Below, in pieces: positions 47,532 to 60,300 of a stretch of DNA of 64,000 nt. The translations under genes were made by a program, and so were the position numbers. Location of the stretch: positions 13,326,198 to 13,390,197 of the forward strand of contig NC_087377.1 in the NCBI RefSeq assembly GCF_963675165.1, in the 5' to 3' direction. The notes under the pieces are model-generated. The model ran no database searches, was not told the DNA's origin, and saw nothing but the letters and a program-made list of their open reading frames with translations. The stretch comes from Halichondria panicea. Lineage: Eukaryota; Porifera; Demospongiae; Suberitida; Halichondriidae. Position 1 is the stretch's first letter; each line of letters begins with the position of its first letter.

Positions 47532-48020
47532 GTCGTCTCCCAGTGGAGTTAAACATGAAGGCAGTACCAAATACCGTGTACAAGTACGACCGAGCCCCTC
47601 CCCCTCTCCTACCCTCTCGAGCACCCACAACGACAGATGATAGTCCCGGACTACCAAAGCTTCCCTCACGTCCCCCTAAAGCGTAAGTTGATTGAATGCA
47701 CAGACATGCTCCCATGTAACTTACCACTACAATATTACAAAGTTGTTAATTGTGGGCAAACCTTAATCCAACGAAGGGATGGTGGTGTCAGTAGGTTGGG
47801 TTAATATCATTGTGCATCAAGTACACTCCCGTGTCGAGTGCTACAACTATATAATGTGCATTAAACAGCACACTTTTAATTAGCTTAGCTACTTAAACAT
47901 TATCTCCTTCCCTTATACAGAGCTGGTGCGGCAATGGTTCCAGCCCGTCCCCCTAAACCAGCCCATAACAATGAACCTCCGGTACCTGCACGCCCATCCA
48001 AGCAATATGCGAAGCATTAG
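47532..48020 (+). CDS. C-terminal exons of a proline-rich, SH3-ligand-like protein
   Basis: Exon 47532-47692 reads GRLPVELNMKAVPNTVYKYD, then APPPLLPSRAP, TDDSPGLPKLPSRPPK, ending at GC|GTAAGT. Exon 47921-48020, in phase, reads MVPARPPKPAHNNEPPVPAR and ends KQYAKH-stop. Repeated P-x-R-P-P-K motifs are typical SH3-domain ligands, and YKYD and QYAKH are possible phosphotyrosine sites; function is inferred. A paralogue faces it at 62079-63063 and a relic lies at 20068-20208. The N-terminal part is not identified; 46756-46863 is a weak candidate. Confidence 0.65.
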
Positions 48021-50366
48021 GTACTGGAGATACTGGGTCATAACTTGTTAGTGCAAGAATCAACTCATATCCTTTAGGTGACATATTTTCATAGGTAGTA
48101 GCTGCTAGGTGTGTGGTAGAATACAACAAACATTTTAGTGTTAGTACAAGAATCAACTCAATACATGAACTCATTGACAAGCTTTTTATCCCCCATAGTT
48201 TAGTCACAATCACTTAATTGTCAGCTTACATGTTTAACATGTTAAGAAAGTTTTAGGTTATCTCTCTCAATTCAAACTTTTTTTTGATCGATCACTGCTT
48301 ATATCAAGAACATTATTTTGTGTACATACAATTATAGTGTACTGTACATGTCTGCTGTCTGTTGGTTGATGGACATAATAATGCTGAACAGTCAACATAC
48401 CCTATCAGGGTTTCATCTAGTGGGGGGGGGGGGGGGGCTAGGGTGAACGTTCCCCCCAAAATGTGTGTATAATAATGACATCATCACACTAGTACTGTTT
48501 ATGATGTGCAATATGTAACTAGATCTACTGTGATGCACTTAGCATGTAATAGGGGGGGTGGTCAACAAAATAATGTGGGAGTGGCCAAACATTCCGTGGC
48601 GTACGTAAACCTCCCCCCCCAACTTTTAATCCTATAGATGAAACCCTGCCTATGATACATGTAGTAACCAGTGTTTCATACGCCTCCATTGATAAGTGTC
48701 CTCTGGATTTATTGTTCTTGTGTGATATGTATCCACTATACATGTATGACGTACTGTCAGCATGACGTCTGTTCATGGTCATGGCGTTATGATAATCAAT
48801 AATTATATCTAGCTCTGGTTTGTTTCTATGGATATATAATTGTGTGCCTTGGCCAATGTCCTATAGTAGCTTAATAATTATTATCGGCTACGTAGTGATT
48901 GAGATTGGCCTGTCATTTCCTGTCTGCCTATGTCACTTCCTCTTATTATTGGGCGTGTCTGTAATTCACTGGGAAGCCCCTGTGATTACGGTCTACTCAC
49001 TGATTGGTGTTTCCATAGCAAAGCTTGACGTCATAAATATCATGAATATCATTTGTGTATCTGAATTGAAATTTTGTACTCAGACTTTGAACATTGGTGG
49101 GAAGCTTGAGTGCTTTTATGGCGTACTTTTAATGTTTCCGTAATGCATCGTTGGACTCTACACGGAAACTTAATAATAGAATGCTATATATAACCCTAGT
49201 TGTTCTTTATATGTACACGTACATGACAAGGCTTTCAGCACATGACAATCAACACACTTGACACAATGCCAGCTGTCTATATACCGATTGTTCCCTACAT
49301 TAAGTGCTGTACATAGCATGTATCTATAGGTGGGCAGGCATGCACTAATGCATGTTAGTTTTTCCTGCTATGAAAGCACTTAGTATGACCATGTTTGGTT
49401 ATAAAGTGAAAGTGAAGTCCGTTTACTTTCTTGGTTGTTTATGCATGTGATGCCAGCAGCTGTGTATAGGTGTGTATATAATAATGTATTGCACATGTTC
49501 AGTACATTATAGCTATTTGCATAGAAATGTTGATGTTCATACAATAGTTGTTGTCATTCTCATGGGACAGTTATTATAGGAAGATTATTGTCTGTTTGTG
49601 GTAGTTGGGGTATACTTATTTCAGTGAAAATAGTTTCTATAATAACATTAATTTTAATGGCTGGTGGTTTACCCTCTTTGAATGCTGTAAACACTTTAAG
49701 TGCATTCATTTGCCTATGAAGGGAGTAACTGCATCTAAGGACATTCATTAGTCTTCCTCTTTTCCAAGTAATGCTATGAATTTTCATATTTCTAGGGCAG
49801 CTCTCCAGATGTCCAGCCACAAAGTCTTTCAAATACCTAGGGGTCAACGGTGCCTAACAATTAAAGAGAGATCGAGTGAATTCAACTGTCTGTCAAGAGT
49901 GAATATTCAAAACTGTCTGTCAAGAGTGAATATTCAAAACTGTCTGTAACTAGCTAGCTACTATTACAATGAATAAGTACACACGTACACGTACCCAACT
50001 AGTTCTTTCGCTGTTCTGGAGATTTCAAGGTACATTTATAATAGTTAGACACTAGCTGTTTAAGAAATTTCTACGTTTTAGGTCTGTGTGTGTTATAATA
50101 TATTATAGTTAGGACTTTTATGACTGGCTAGTCATGTTTTTATGGGAGGTGATTACCGCTAAAATTAGCAGTAAAAAATAGTCAAAATGTCAAATATTAA
50201 ATGTTAATAAAATGTATTAAATGTTAATAAAATGTAATTAAAAATGTCAAATATTAGACAAAGAAAGACTCTAACAAGAACTAAACAGTGACCTACCAGC
50301 AGTTTATGATATTCCTGAGGGCGGCTCTAAGAGTTCTTGGTCCTATCTATATATCTACAAACTGAA
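48021..50366. other. Gene-free stretch
   Basis: No supported gene. A hydrophobic open frame at 48820-49143 has no splice or homology support. A 30-bp unit (CTGTCTGTCAAGAGTGAATA...) is repeated at 49888-49946, and an AATGTTAATAAAATGTATTA repeat lies near 50210. Confidence 0.5.
48408..48650. repeat. CAGGGTTTCATCTAG inverted-repeat element
   Basis: CAGGGTTTCATCTAGTGGGG at left and CCTATAGATGAAACCCTG at right; CCTAT abuts both ends as a possible target duplication. Contains G(17) and C(9) runs. Confidence 0.8.
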
Positions 50367-50375
50367 GAAAAATAC

Positions 50376-51694
50376 TAGCCTCCTTCACAGGCCTTCCTTT
50401 TTCAGTTGTTTGTCGACGTAGCCTTGAGCGTGGGCAAGAGTAAACCGCAGTATCTGTCCTCCCACACACTGTGACACAGTACTTGGAGCGTATTTACCAT
50501 ACCAGGAACTAGAGGCAAAGAGTATGTGTGTGAAGCTACAGAACAGTATGTAGAAGTTAGCTCTACAAGATGAAGTATGAAAGGCTAGAGTACTACGTAC
50601 TGTATCTGATAATAGCCCTTGTCTGATATGTCTGTCTTGTCTTCTTTATATAAATATGACTTTGACTAAAACATTCCTTCGATCTGATGACATGAAGGGA
50701 TCTGTAGGAAAATTGAAAAATCCTACAGATCCCTTCATGTCATCAGAAGGAATGTTTTAGTCCAAGTCATAATAAAGAAGAAGAAGCTATATAGATTGCC
50801 CTGGCACAATCACACTATCCAAACTAGAAGGGCAAGGGGAAACCAATTTTACCCTCGGATAATTACAGTAGACTACAGCAGATAGAACTGCAGACTACAA
50901 GACTTGCCTTATCAAACTCAATGTGCTCCCACTCTCAAAACCTCACGTTCGACCTAGTCGAGTGTCTCAAATTACAGCAGACAATGTAGACCTGAGTGCT
51001 TATCTGCAGGTATTATTTCCGTATCCACTATAGAGCTGGTTCTACTGCCAGAAAGTTTCCAAAAGGAGCAGAACCTCTAAAACTACTACAATAGGATTGC
51101 ACGACTATGGAATTGACTGGACCCTATCGATCTAACATCTATTACATGTATTGAACTAAGGGAAAATTCGACATTGGTGCTCGTGCCCCTGTGAAAACTG
51201 TCTCATGCACACAAATTAGTATGGTTTAGTCTCACTCTGTCAGTACTCATGAGATCACAACTTTGCAACATTGTCATGTCATTCTCAAATACACTGTTTC
51301 TAGATAGACTAGACTACTGCTCAATAATAATAATAATAACTCAAGCCTGGCTTGAGGATAGGCTCAAAGATAGACCTTTAGTCTTTAGACTTCACTATGC
51401 TAGCCTAGCAGCTAGGTATTAAAGCCATCGTCTATGATAATATCTCCAGACTTGCATATAAAGTAAGTCTGCAATGCGTAGGCATCCTGTGGCTTTGTTG
51501 CCTGTCAGGCTCCGCCCATCTACTGAAAGCCCACGCTCATTTCACTGTGCCACCGTCACGCGACTTAGCGAGGCAGACTCTCCTTTTTCTTGGACGGTTC
51601 GTTCTTTCTTTCTTTGTTCCTCCAATTCTTACCGTATTTATCTTATTGACCGTGTGACAAAGAACAGAAAAAGGAGAGGCTGTGAAGGAGGCTA
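50376..51694. mobile_element. 1.3-kb non-autonomous transposon, perfect 9-bp target duplication
   Basis: Ends TAGCCTCCTTCACAGGCC and GGCTGTGAAGGAGGCTA; GAAAAATAC flanks both sides exactly (50367-50375 and 51695-51703). The left end inverted matches 9980-10284 and the right end matches 10100-10284 (GAAAAAGGAGAGGCTG), making it a longer relative of 9514-10284. A separate hairpin with arms of about 45 bp (50667-50770; GATCTGATGACATGAAGGGA) is nested inside. No transposase frame. Mutator-like affiliation is inferred from duplication length. Confidence 0.9.
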
Positions 51695-51728
51695 GAAAAA
51701 TACCACAGTTTACTACCTACTAGCTAGT

Positions 51729-51786
51729 TAGCCTCGAGACCAGGCCGATTAAAATATGTATTTTAATCGGCATGGTCTCGAGGCTA
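51729..51786. repeat. Minimal foldback, TAGCCTCGAGACCAGGCCG
   Basis: A 58-bp near-perfect palindrome (TAGCCTCGAGACCAGGCCGA ... ATGGTCTCGAGGCTA), the smallest member of the TAGCCTCG family, abutting the next element. Confidence 0.85.
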
Positions 51787-52192
51787 CTAGAGGAGGCTGG
51801 AGCCACTTGACCTTAGTTAATTAAGGTCACTAATTGGATTTATCCAAACTTCTCTAGACTACTTCAAGCCTATTTTTTAGTGTCTATCAGTTTAAAACGT
51901 TATTTTTCAGGGAAATTTTATTTTCGCCAATTTTGCTCAGAAGCAGAGATACAAGTCTCAAAGCCAGCTATGCAGTGACCTCGAGAACAAGCCACTCATG
52001 ATAATCGAGGCTAGCACAAGAGCAAGACTTTTGATTGTATCTCTGCTTCTGAGCAAAATTGGCAAAAATAAAATTTGACCCCCCTGAAAAATAACGTTTT
52101 AAACTGACAAACACTACAAACTAAGCTTGAAGTAGTCTGTAAGAGAAGTTTGCAATTAGTGACCTAAGGTCAAGTGGTACCAGCCTCCTCTG
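51787..52192. mobile_element. Long inverted repeat with arms of about 190 bp
   Basis: AGAGGAGGCTGGAGCCACTTG at left against CAAGTGGTACCAGCCTCCTCT at right, with complementarity continuing inward through GTTTAAAACGTTATTTTTCAG and CAGAAGCAGAGATACAAGT. Related inner blocks (GAGCAAAATTGGCGAAA) occur at 37745-37870 and 39605-39690. Confidence 0.85.
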
Positions 52193-52570
52193 GGGTGGAG
52201 TTGGACAAAATGGCACCTCATAAAACGCACCTCTCCAAAAATTGCATCTCTCTACAAAACGCACCTCTCTGAAAAAATCGACCTCTCTCTGTAAAAAAAA
52301 CAGCACTATTTTTAAAACACATCACTGATTCTCTGTAAAAAAAACAGCACCATTTTTTAAAACACACCTATTTTTACTGCTAATTTTGGCGGTAATCACC
52401 TCCCATTTATGTTTGTTATAATAAACATCACTAGCCAGCTAGTCATAGTAAAAGTCCTAACTATTATACCACACCTCCCATAGTTTGTAGCCTCAACTTT
52501 GTTGCCTATTATGCTATCTCTCTATAGATCTTTTGATATTTTTACCTTCTCTAATCCATGCAATATCAAA

Positions 52571-52673
52571 ATGTCTCAGCAGACCACAAACGAATATGGT
52601 CGGGAACACTTCGTTTTGGTGTTGAAGCAGGTGGCTATGGATGTAAGCAGCATGCTACACGGGTACTTACGAG
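52571..52673 (+). CDS. Candidate first coding exon, unknown gene
   Basis: ATG opens MSQQTTNEYGREHFVLVLKQ, then VAMDVSSMLHGYLR, ending in phase 1 at a strong donor (CGAG|GTAAGT). It looks like a helical cytoplasmic N-terminus. No downstream exon could be confirmed; a possible acceptor lies at 53270 (AAACAG|ACCACC). Confidence 0.35.
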
Positions 52674-52756
52674 GTAAGTTTTAAATGTGGTACTTTATAA
52701 TGTGCTATAATTATAAAGAGAAGAGGGCATGCAACTCACTATTTACCCTATGTACC

Positions 52757-52920
52757 GTACAGCAGGGTTATGTTGGAAATTTTTGTACCTTTCGCATCAT
52801 ACGAAAATTAATTATTCTACCGCCAACGTCACTATCCTGAAGCTACAAATATTTAAAATACAAATAGGTAGTCTATACGAACATTTTTGGCACCAATGAA
52901 AATTACCCCCACTATACGGT
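52757..52920. repeat. TATAGCGGG-family inverted repeat
   Basis: ACCGTACAGCAGGGTTATG at left, CCCCCACTATACGGT at right, interior CATACGAAAATTAATT. It lies within the larger inverted element 52716-53178. Confidence 0.75.
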
Positions 52921-53742
52921 CATCACTAAACTTCATAACTGCTATTAGCATGCACAGACGCCCACGTGCACTGCTGTTTTATCAATTAAGTGGATCAAGG
53001 TGTGGTTTATCCATTTGTTATCCGGCCTGCCTCTGGAACCAAGGTGTCGAGGTTTTATATAGGCAAAGTGAAGTATTCTGCCCATGCGTGGAATGTCTAA
53101 AAATTGTAACAGTATGAAGTTTGCTGAGTCTGAGAATATAGCCTCAGTTAATTGCCCTCTTCTCTTTATAAGCCCTTGGTGCATTGTATAGTACATAGAG
53201 TGACTAATGCAATTGCTGTGTGGGTTTAACAAAAATTTATAATTCCTAAATCATATGTAATTATAAACAGACCACCGTCTCATGTGCTGATGAAAGCATA
53301 CGTTCTGCTTCACTGGTGTTGGACCCCAACAGTGCATCCCAAATATTTCTCGCTGGGAGGAGTACTGCTGTACTGGAGCAGAAAATAACAATAGACAAAT
53401 GATTAGCTTGAACACTATAATCACTGGTAATCATTATTATATGTAAAGATAAGTACTGACATAATTATGTCATATGAATATCAAAATTCCTTTGTATGTA
53501 TATATAGATTGCTAGTCAACAGGTTTCAGGTATTGTTGGCAAACCAAAACTATATGATATATTAAAATGATATTATGTCTGTGTGAACCTATGTGGCAAG
53601 TGTAACAAATTATCAGCAGCACATGTACGTGCCTCTTAAACTGCATGGGGAACTGGGGATCAGACCAACAGAGCTAGAGTTTCTATGGTATTATATTACT
53701 AGACTAAGCAAATCTAGTTTTCAAATTTACACGGAAACTCAC

Positions 53743-53846
53743 CACTTTGTGGATGAGCTGCTCGACCAACTGCACTCCCCTGGTCTGTGTGACCACTCTC
53801 CAGGTCTCCTTGAGAGTAGAGCCTCACACCATCAGCCACATAGTAC
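53743..53846 (-). CDS. Candidate exon, unknown gene
   Basis: A 104-bp open block between CCCTCTCAG and GTG|GTGAGTTT on the minus strand: YYVADGVRLYSQGDLESG, then HTDQGSAVGRAAHPQ. Good splice signals but no recognised family. It may belong with the other minus-strand fragments at 41.7, 54.7 and 57.3 kb. Confidence 0.3.
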
Positions 53847-54729
53847 CTGAGAGGGAGGGAGAGATAATGAATAAAGGACCCTCAGAGAAAAGAGACACTG
53901 TTAACTTAACAGTGCAAATTTCCCGCACAAAGTATAATTCCGAGCAAAGCAAGGCTTTAATCAGGATCATTTGGGTTTTTGCGGTGATGGTAGACGATAA
54001 CGGCAGACACATTCATTAGAACTAGTGGCTGTGGTTGGTTGCTGTAAACTATAACGGTTTTACTTCAAAGTTGGAGGATATGTTAGTGATGTACTATAAG
54101 GACTGGGTCTGTCGGGCTGTTGTTGGAAGCGGATGGCACACAAAGCGGACTGGTGGATGCTTGCCTTAGGACACTCCAGCTCAGTTCTAGGCATTTTTTC
54201 AAACGTTTCAAACGTTTGGTCATCTAGATCTTAAATTAACGATTTGCTACATTTAGATCATTACCACACACAACCCTTAACATTAGTGAATGTGATTAAA
54301 CGCGTAGCGAGGTAGCAATGCAGTGTATCCATAGTTACAATCTGCAAGGATAACTTCTCTACCATGTATCAAGTGGTGAAAAACCTACTGTAAACATAAT
54401 TAAGGCTAAGCAATGAACATAATAGTAAACTACACTAGAGTTGCCTAATGGCCTAATGGCAAGCATCAGTCGATCAACCAATATGCACATTCTGTACTAG
54501 GGTGGGTAGATTTGGTAAAGACGTCAGAATGGATAAGCAACAATCATACTGAGCCCAAACAGACGGTAAAGATCCACTATACAATAAGTGATACATGATA
54601 TAGCTTTGGACTATTATTGATTTGATGGACAAAATTATTTACTTGTTCAAAACAAATAAGTGATTGCTTTTATAGCACTAGCTACTACAATCCCATTATC
54701 ATATGCACTGAGTTAGACTGCATACTCAC

Positions 54730-54830
54730 CTGCAATCTCGTAGCTGGTCAGTAATTCCTTGCTAGCTGCTCCTCTTACTGAGTAGTCTGCCAGCTCCTTC
54801 CATGTTGGTCAACCAGAGCAACGTACTCTT
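54730..54830 (-). pseudogene. W-K-E-L exon fragment
   Basis: Reads WKELADYSVRGAASKELL then TSYEIAG to a donor GCAG|GTGAGT. The preceding EEYVALVDQ is one base out of frame. It is related to 43768-43812 and 57249-57330. Confidence 0.4.
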
Positions 54831-55485
54831 CATCCATTGGTCAATCACTCCGTCAAGCAATCAGCATTTTATTACGACACGAATCTTCAATCTAGTGGAG
54901 AAAATTAGATATGGGTAGTATGATTAAACTAACAACATAAATAGCACTTTACGTTTATTTTGCAAGTATAAAGCTTAAGGTGTGACAAAACAATGGTAAT
55001 TACATCAGCATACAACAGGATTGCAAGATAAAACCACAGCCAGTGAGTTAGGTCCCATAATACTGTCACAGTTTCTGGGTATACATGTGTAGTGAGTGTA
55101 AGTTGTTTTCGCAACGTAAGAATAATGAGCACGACTTTTCTCCATAATTATACAGAAAATAAAATAATGAGCAAACAAGTAACAATCGTGACAATATCAA
55201 CAGCTGGTATACATCAAATTATCAGTACAGGCCGGGGGGGTTGGATTACTGAATGATTGAGCTGTACCACTAATCATAAGCAGTGCTGTTAGTCATGAGA
55301 CTCTATCACGAAGAATTGATCAGTTTAGAGGATATACCACTCTTTACCCGCCAAGTCTATGAGCTACTGAAGGTACATGTATCTTATGAAACCACTCAAA
55401 GTAGGTGATCAAATGGCAAGATCTAAGAATTGCAGTCACCACTTTTGGTAAAGAATGGACAAGTAATAATCACACTGAGCCAAAA

Positions 55486-55980
55486 AACAGCCGGTAAAGA
55501 TCTGCTAGGCAATAAACATTAAGTGAGACAACAATAAAAGGGTCATACACCTACAACCATTATTGATGGATATAATGATTACCATATAACTAGTAGCAGT
55601 GTGGGTAGGTGTGGTTATCTCTCCTCTGGGGGGAAGTGGACCAGCAACTCCCTCGTAGCTGCAGGAAGGAGGGGGTCTCAATCTTAACTTGACACAGTGG
55701 AACCTCTAGACTAACAGTGACCGTAATAAAGAGGTGGTTGAAGTACATGTTTTGGGGGCTTTGGGCTGATCAACCTGGCTGTATGAAAAACACACCTAGC
55801 TCAGCATGGAAATGCTAGATACACACAGATGGTACACATATATGAAACATTGCAAGGTGTGTACGTGTGTGGGGGTTTAGTATTATTAAAAGGGAACGAC
55901 AAATTAAAGGATGATTCATGCATGCAGGTGAATTTCACTGCTTACTGTGGTGCTTACGTAGATGTACGTTAGAATGAAAA
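55486..55980. repeat. Diverged segmental duplicate of 43.4-43.9 kb
   Basis: Shares GGTAAAGA(C/T)C(C/T)(A/G)CTA-type blocks, CAATAAACAT(C/T)AAGTGAGACAA, AAAGGGTCAT(A/G)CA and GGATGATTCATGCAT with 43.4-43.9 kb. Shorter matches occur at 54557-54640 and 57410. Confidence 0.65.
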
Positions 55981-56202
55981 GCTTATATCGGTCTCACTTA
56001 CTCACCACTAGATATATAATTATTATTACATGCCAATCACTTCTCAACAAACAGCATAACTAGCACTTCACGTCTATTTTGCAAGTATAAAATGTAAGGT
56101 GTCTATAATTGAAGCGGCCACACCCATTAGCTTGCATGCACTGTTATTAAAGAAATGGTTTTGATCCCTGAAAAATAATTAACTATCACAAGCAAACAAT
56201 CT

Positions 56203-56418
56203 ACCGCATAGCAGGCATATTTCGAGGGTATCACTTCGTGGTTTTCGCAGATTAGGTATGCATGAACCGCAAACATTAGAACCTCAAATTTAATATTGCA
56301 TGCATGCATGCTGCAGCAAAAAGGCGCTATTCCATGAAAATTAAATCTGCAAAAACCTTTCTAAAGGTATTTCCGCGAAAGTTTATACCCTCGAAATAAT
56401 TATACCTGCTATACGGTT
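56203..56418. repeat. TACCGTATA-family inverted repeat
   Basis: CTACCGCATAGCAGGCATAT at left and ATACCTGCTATACGGT at right; inner arms GGGTATCACTTCGTGG and CCGCGAAAGTTTATACCC. Confidence 0.82.
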
Positions 56419-57248
56419 TCCTAGTAACCACATGCTACAGCTATTCACACAACAGCCAGGAAGGTTGATATTTCTACTCATTTTTAAAAACTTAACAGGA
56501 CTCTATAACCGAAACCAAGTAACTCTTATGTACTCTTGCAGAAACTTATTCACTTACCTTAATATTAGATGGGTAGTAATTTTAGTGTTTTCAGATTGTT
56601 GATCAACCAATCGTTTTTCTTCATTTGTGGGTAAGAGTATACATGTAGTGCTGTAGTGTGAAGGAAATTGTTGTTTTTAAGTTTTACCTTATTGTTACTA
56701 TTATAAACGGGTACTAATTTTAGCAAATTTTAGCGAATTTGTCTAAATTGAGTATGCGCTTAAAAGACAAATTATAATATACTTTTGTATGGTGTACTTT
56801 TGAGAGATGATAATAAGCAAGCTCTCTTTTTCATCTGTATCTGACTCCAAACTTTCCATTCAACCTTAAAACTCATACTTGCATGTACATCTTGTGCTGA
56901 TGAATTTGCTACAAATCCGCCAAAATCAGTACCCTTAAAACAGTTGATACATGAGACATCAACCAAAATGATTGACCCTTATAATTATATAGTTGATGTG
57001 GTGGGTAGGTGAGTAGAGCATTGCGTAGTAAATACTGATGTGTGCAACTGCTTGAGGCTTCAAAAACCATCGTGTTGATAGGGGGGTAATAGAGGGATTT
57101 GAAAACAGAATCCTCCTCAAGTCCCCCATGTTAACCCGACCCCTCCTAGAGTAGTGAGGCGACAGATAGGTGCATTAACTTCACACTCATTACCACTGAC
57201 TATAGATCTACCACATGCCAATATCAATTGTACTGACTGCATACTCAC

Positions 57249-57330
57249 CAGCATCACAGGAGTTTCTTTGCTAGTTCCTCCTCTCCAATCTTACTGAGAT
57301 GGTCCTCCAACTCTCTCCATATATATATTG
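57249..57330 (-). pseudogene. W-R-E-L exon fragment
   Basis: Reads WRELEDHLSKIGEEELAKKL then L and a TGA stop before the donor CTG|GTGAGT. Best-preserved copy of the repeated block, consistent with a helical death-fold-like segment (inference only). Confidence 0.4.
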
Positions 57331-60300
57331 GTCGTAGAACAACTCTTCATTCACTCACTTCTTCAATTTTGTCAACAGTTGAGAAAAACCAGGGTAGACT
57401 ACTAGGTAAAGGGTCATACTATCTACAATCATGAGATAACTATATGAAAGAGAGTCACAGTAGAAGAAAGACCATTACATTAGCTTGCAGAGCATCTACT
57501 TTTCTTACATGAATCAAGTGTGTCACCATCACTCCAGCAAGATATCAGGCTGACAATTATATTATAGAGGTCCTAATGTATCGAGGGTGATAACATACAG
57601 TCATGAGAGTTTATGGGAGCTGTCTTGTTACTAGCTATCACATGCACTATATACTCACATGCAGTTACAGCTTATACAGCTGGGATATAATTAATACACA
57701 GACACACACACACAGTCAGCTTTACTGTATTCCTCTGTGGCTACGCCCTGAGGCATAATATATAATATTATAGGCATGATCTGCCACCTATTAGTCACTA
57801 TTAACACTCTCATTTTGCTCATTTTGCGCACCCATGTATAATAGTCAAAGAAAGTGAGATAGAGTATGGATTTTAATTGTTACGAAATCTGGACAAGGTA
57901 TCCACAAAACCAGCATTATAATTATACTTGCAGTTTTGTGGCAGCAGTGCGACTTCCAGAGATTGAATACTTGATTTGGTAAAGAGTGTTAACCAAACAT
58001 ATGAAAAACAAGCATTGTTCATTAGCTTTTAGACATCAATTTTTTACCAAACACAATCTCTACATGCACTGGTCTCTAGCTATAAAAAAGATTTATAGCG
58101 TTATACCTACAACCAATTATTATTAGAAAGGAGGAACGAGTTACTCCCCACTCATGACCAATGAAAAAATGCCTATGCTGATAGCCAGAGGTTAACACCC
58201 ATTAGCTTATTATTAGAATGTGGTGGATCTGAACAATTTACCCGGTTGATTTTCTCTTTCCGTTCTAATACTTGAAAATAAAAATCGGCCTGGGAACGAG
58301 GCTACCACAAACAGACCAGCTGATGTTCAATTTACAAATGCCGCAGCAATCCATATACACATGATTATACAAGTTGTGTATACATACAGCTGTATTATGT
58401 CATTGTGTATATACATTAATTTGTTGTTGTTATTATTATGTGTATGTGTGTGCACTTGACTAATGTGTACATTGTTTACTTAGTTAATTGTACTGTATAG
58501 CTATGGTTTCTGTTATAGGTATGTTAAGTAGGTTAATTACTTCCTGTGGAGCAGAGCCTCCTTTTGTGTTAACAATAGATTCTTTGTTGTAAAGAGGCCC
58601 TGCGCGTCTCTCTTGTTTTTGGTGCATGTATGATCTCTGTTTTGTCAGTTGTTACTTTTGTCTATCTTGTTTAATGTTAAATCCTTGTCAAATCTTGAGC
58701 TAACTCCGCCGCTTAGCTAGTTCTAGCACTCAACTCTGCCAACATTTTTTACGTACAGCTGAAAGTTAGAGCTATAATTATATAGCTGACTATTTAAGAA
58801 TACATAGCCTAAACATGATCATACTTGAAAAATAATTTGTATAAATGCTTGTATTATACCTGTTTCAAATAATTATATAGAGATACATGCATAATTATAG
58901 AGAATTAAAGCACCAATGAATTCATTATGATACTATAGCTCTGCGCGTGCATGCAGGGTGATGACCTAATGTAGGAGGGAACAATACAAAGACAATTGGC
59001 ATGATGACTTGATGCAAAGTGTTGTCATGTGTGCTAAAATTTGTCAGTATAAGCCGTTAAAATACAATCAAAGGCTATATATATAGCATTCCTATTATGA
59101 TTGATACATTATGGTAACAATGTATCATCCAAAGGACAATGGAGCTCTATATATAACTAACCTCATAGATACCCACAGTGTATACACCATGTCATATACC
59201 GTATAGCGCGACAGTGTCAACAGAATTAATATGTATAGGTCCAGCCACAGTGATGAGGGTGGATGGTAGAGTGGCTGAATTAATTGGCAAACATTTCGTA
59301 CAAAGGTGACAATTACATTATTTCGTAAACATCATGACAATTAAGGCGCCATGGACTCTAAACTTAGCGCCAACTAATTTTCTTGGTTCTAATTGGGCGC
59401 CAAATGAAGCCATCAAATCTATATTTATCTTGCAATTTCAAAGTGGCTGTCACACAAAATGAGGCTCCAGTTGAGACTCATACATTTTTCTCCATGTAAA
59501 ATTAATCTTTTATGGCGCCTAAATAATTTAAGCAGAAAACGAAATGTATTTGAGTAATGTTGAACCAACGAACTTCCCTATTACATAGGGAGTTACTCAC
59601 AAGTAGTGAATACACTTAAGGTGTTTACTGTTGACGCTATTGGTGTTGTTATTGCTCTCAGGGGTGCATGTTATGATATGAATTTTCGCAAGATAAGGTA
59701 ATCCCAATCACTACTTATAATAACTAGCACAATAAAACGAGTATTACAATTAATACTAGCTATAGCTATAGTGGCCTAGTTATACTATGCACACACAGTA
59801 TTAAATATAACACATTATGCATTATATATAATTATGCTATGAGTGTTTTTATAGCAACTAGGAAGCAACAGATATACATGTAGGCCTCCTTCAACAGGCC
59901 TCTTCATGAAGTGCAGCGGGCGTGAGAACGAGGCTAATAAGCCTAACATGTATGAACATTTCAAGGCAGGAAAAACTGACATGCATTTGCCTCAATAATT
60001 ATAGTATAGAGATACATATAATTTTATAGGAAACTGAGATGACCCAATATAGTAAAATAAGGACAGTACTTGGCATCATGTATAAAGTGTGTGGATTAAA
60101 TTATCATGTGCTTGAAAGCTTTGTCACCTATGTGTAAAATTAGGGGCTATAATTATGTTGTCTATCAATGCAGATCTATTGATTCTATTACAGGTATAGT
60201 TATAAAAGCCACCCAAGCTTCCCCCAATGCCTAAAAGCCTAAGCACAAATTAAATTAGGCTGGGGTAAGGTGAATTCCAGACACACCCAACAACCAGCTG

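Noticed and set aside
48820-49143. Hydrophobic 107-codon frame
   Set aside because: AT-rich chance frame; no signal-like organisation, splice context or recognised motif.
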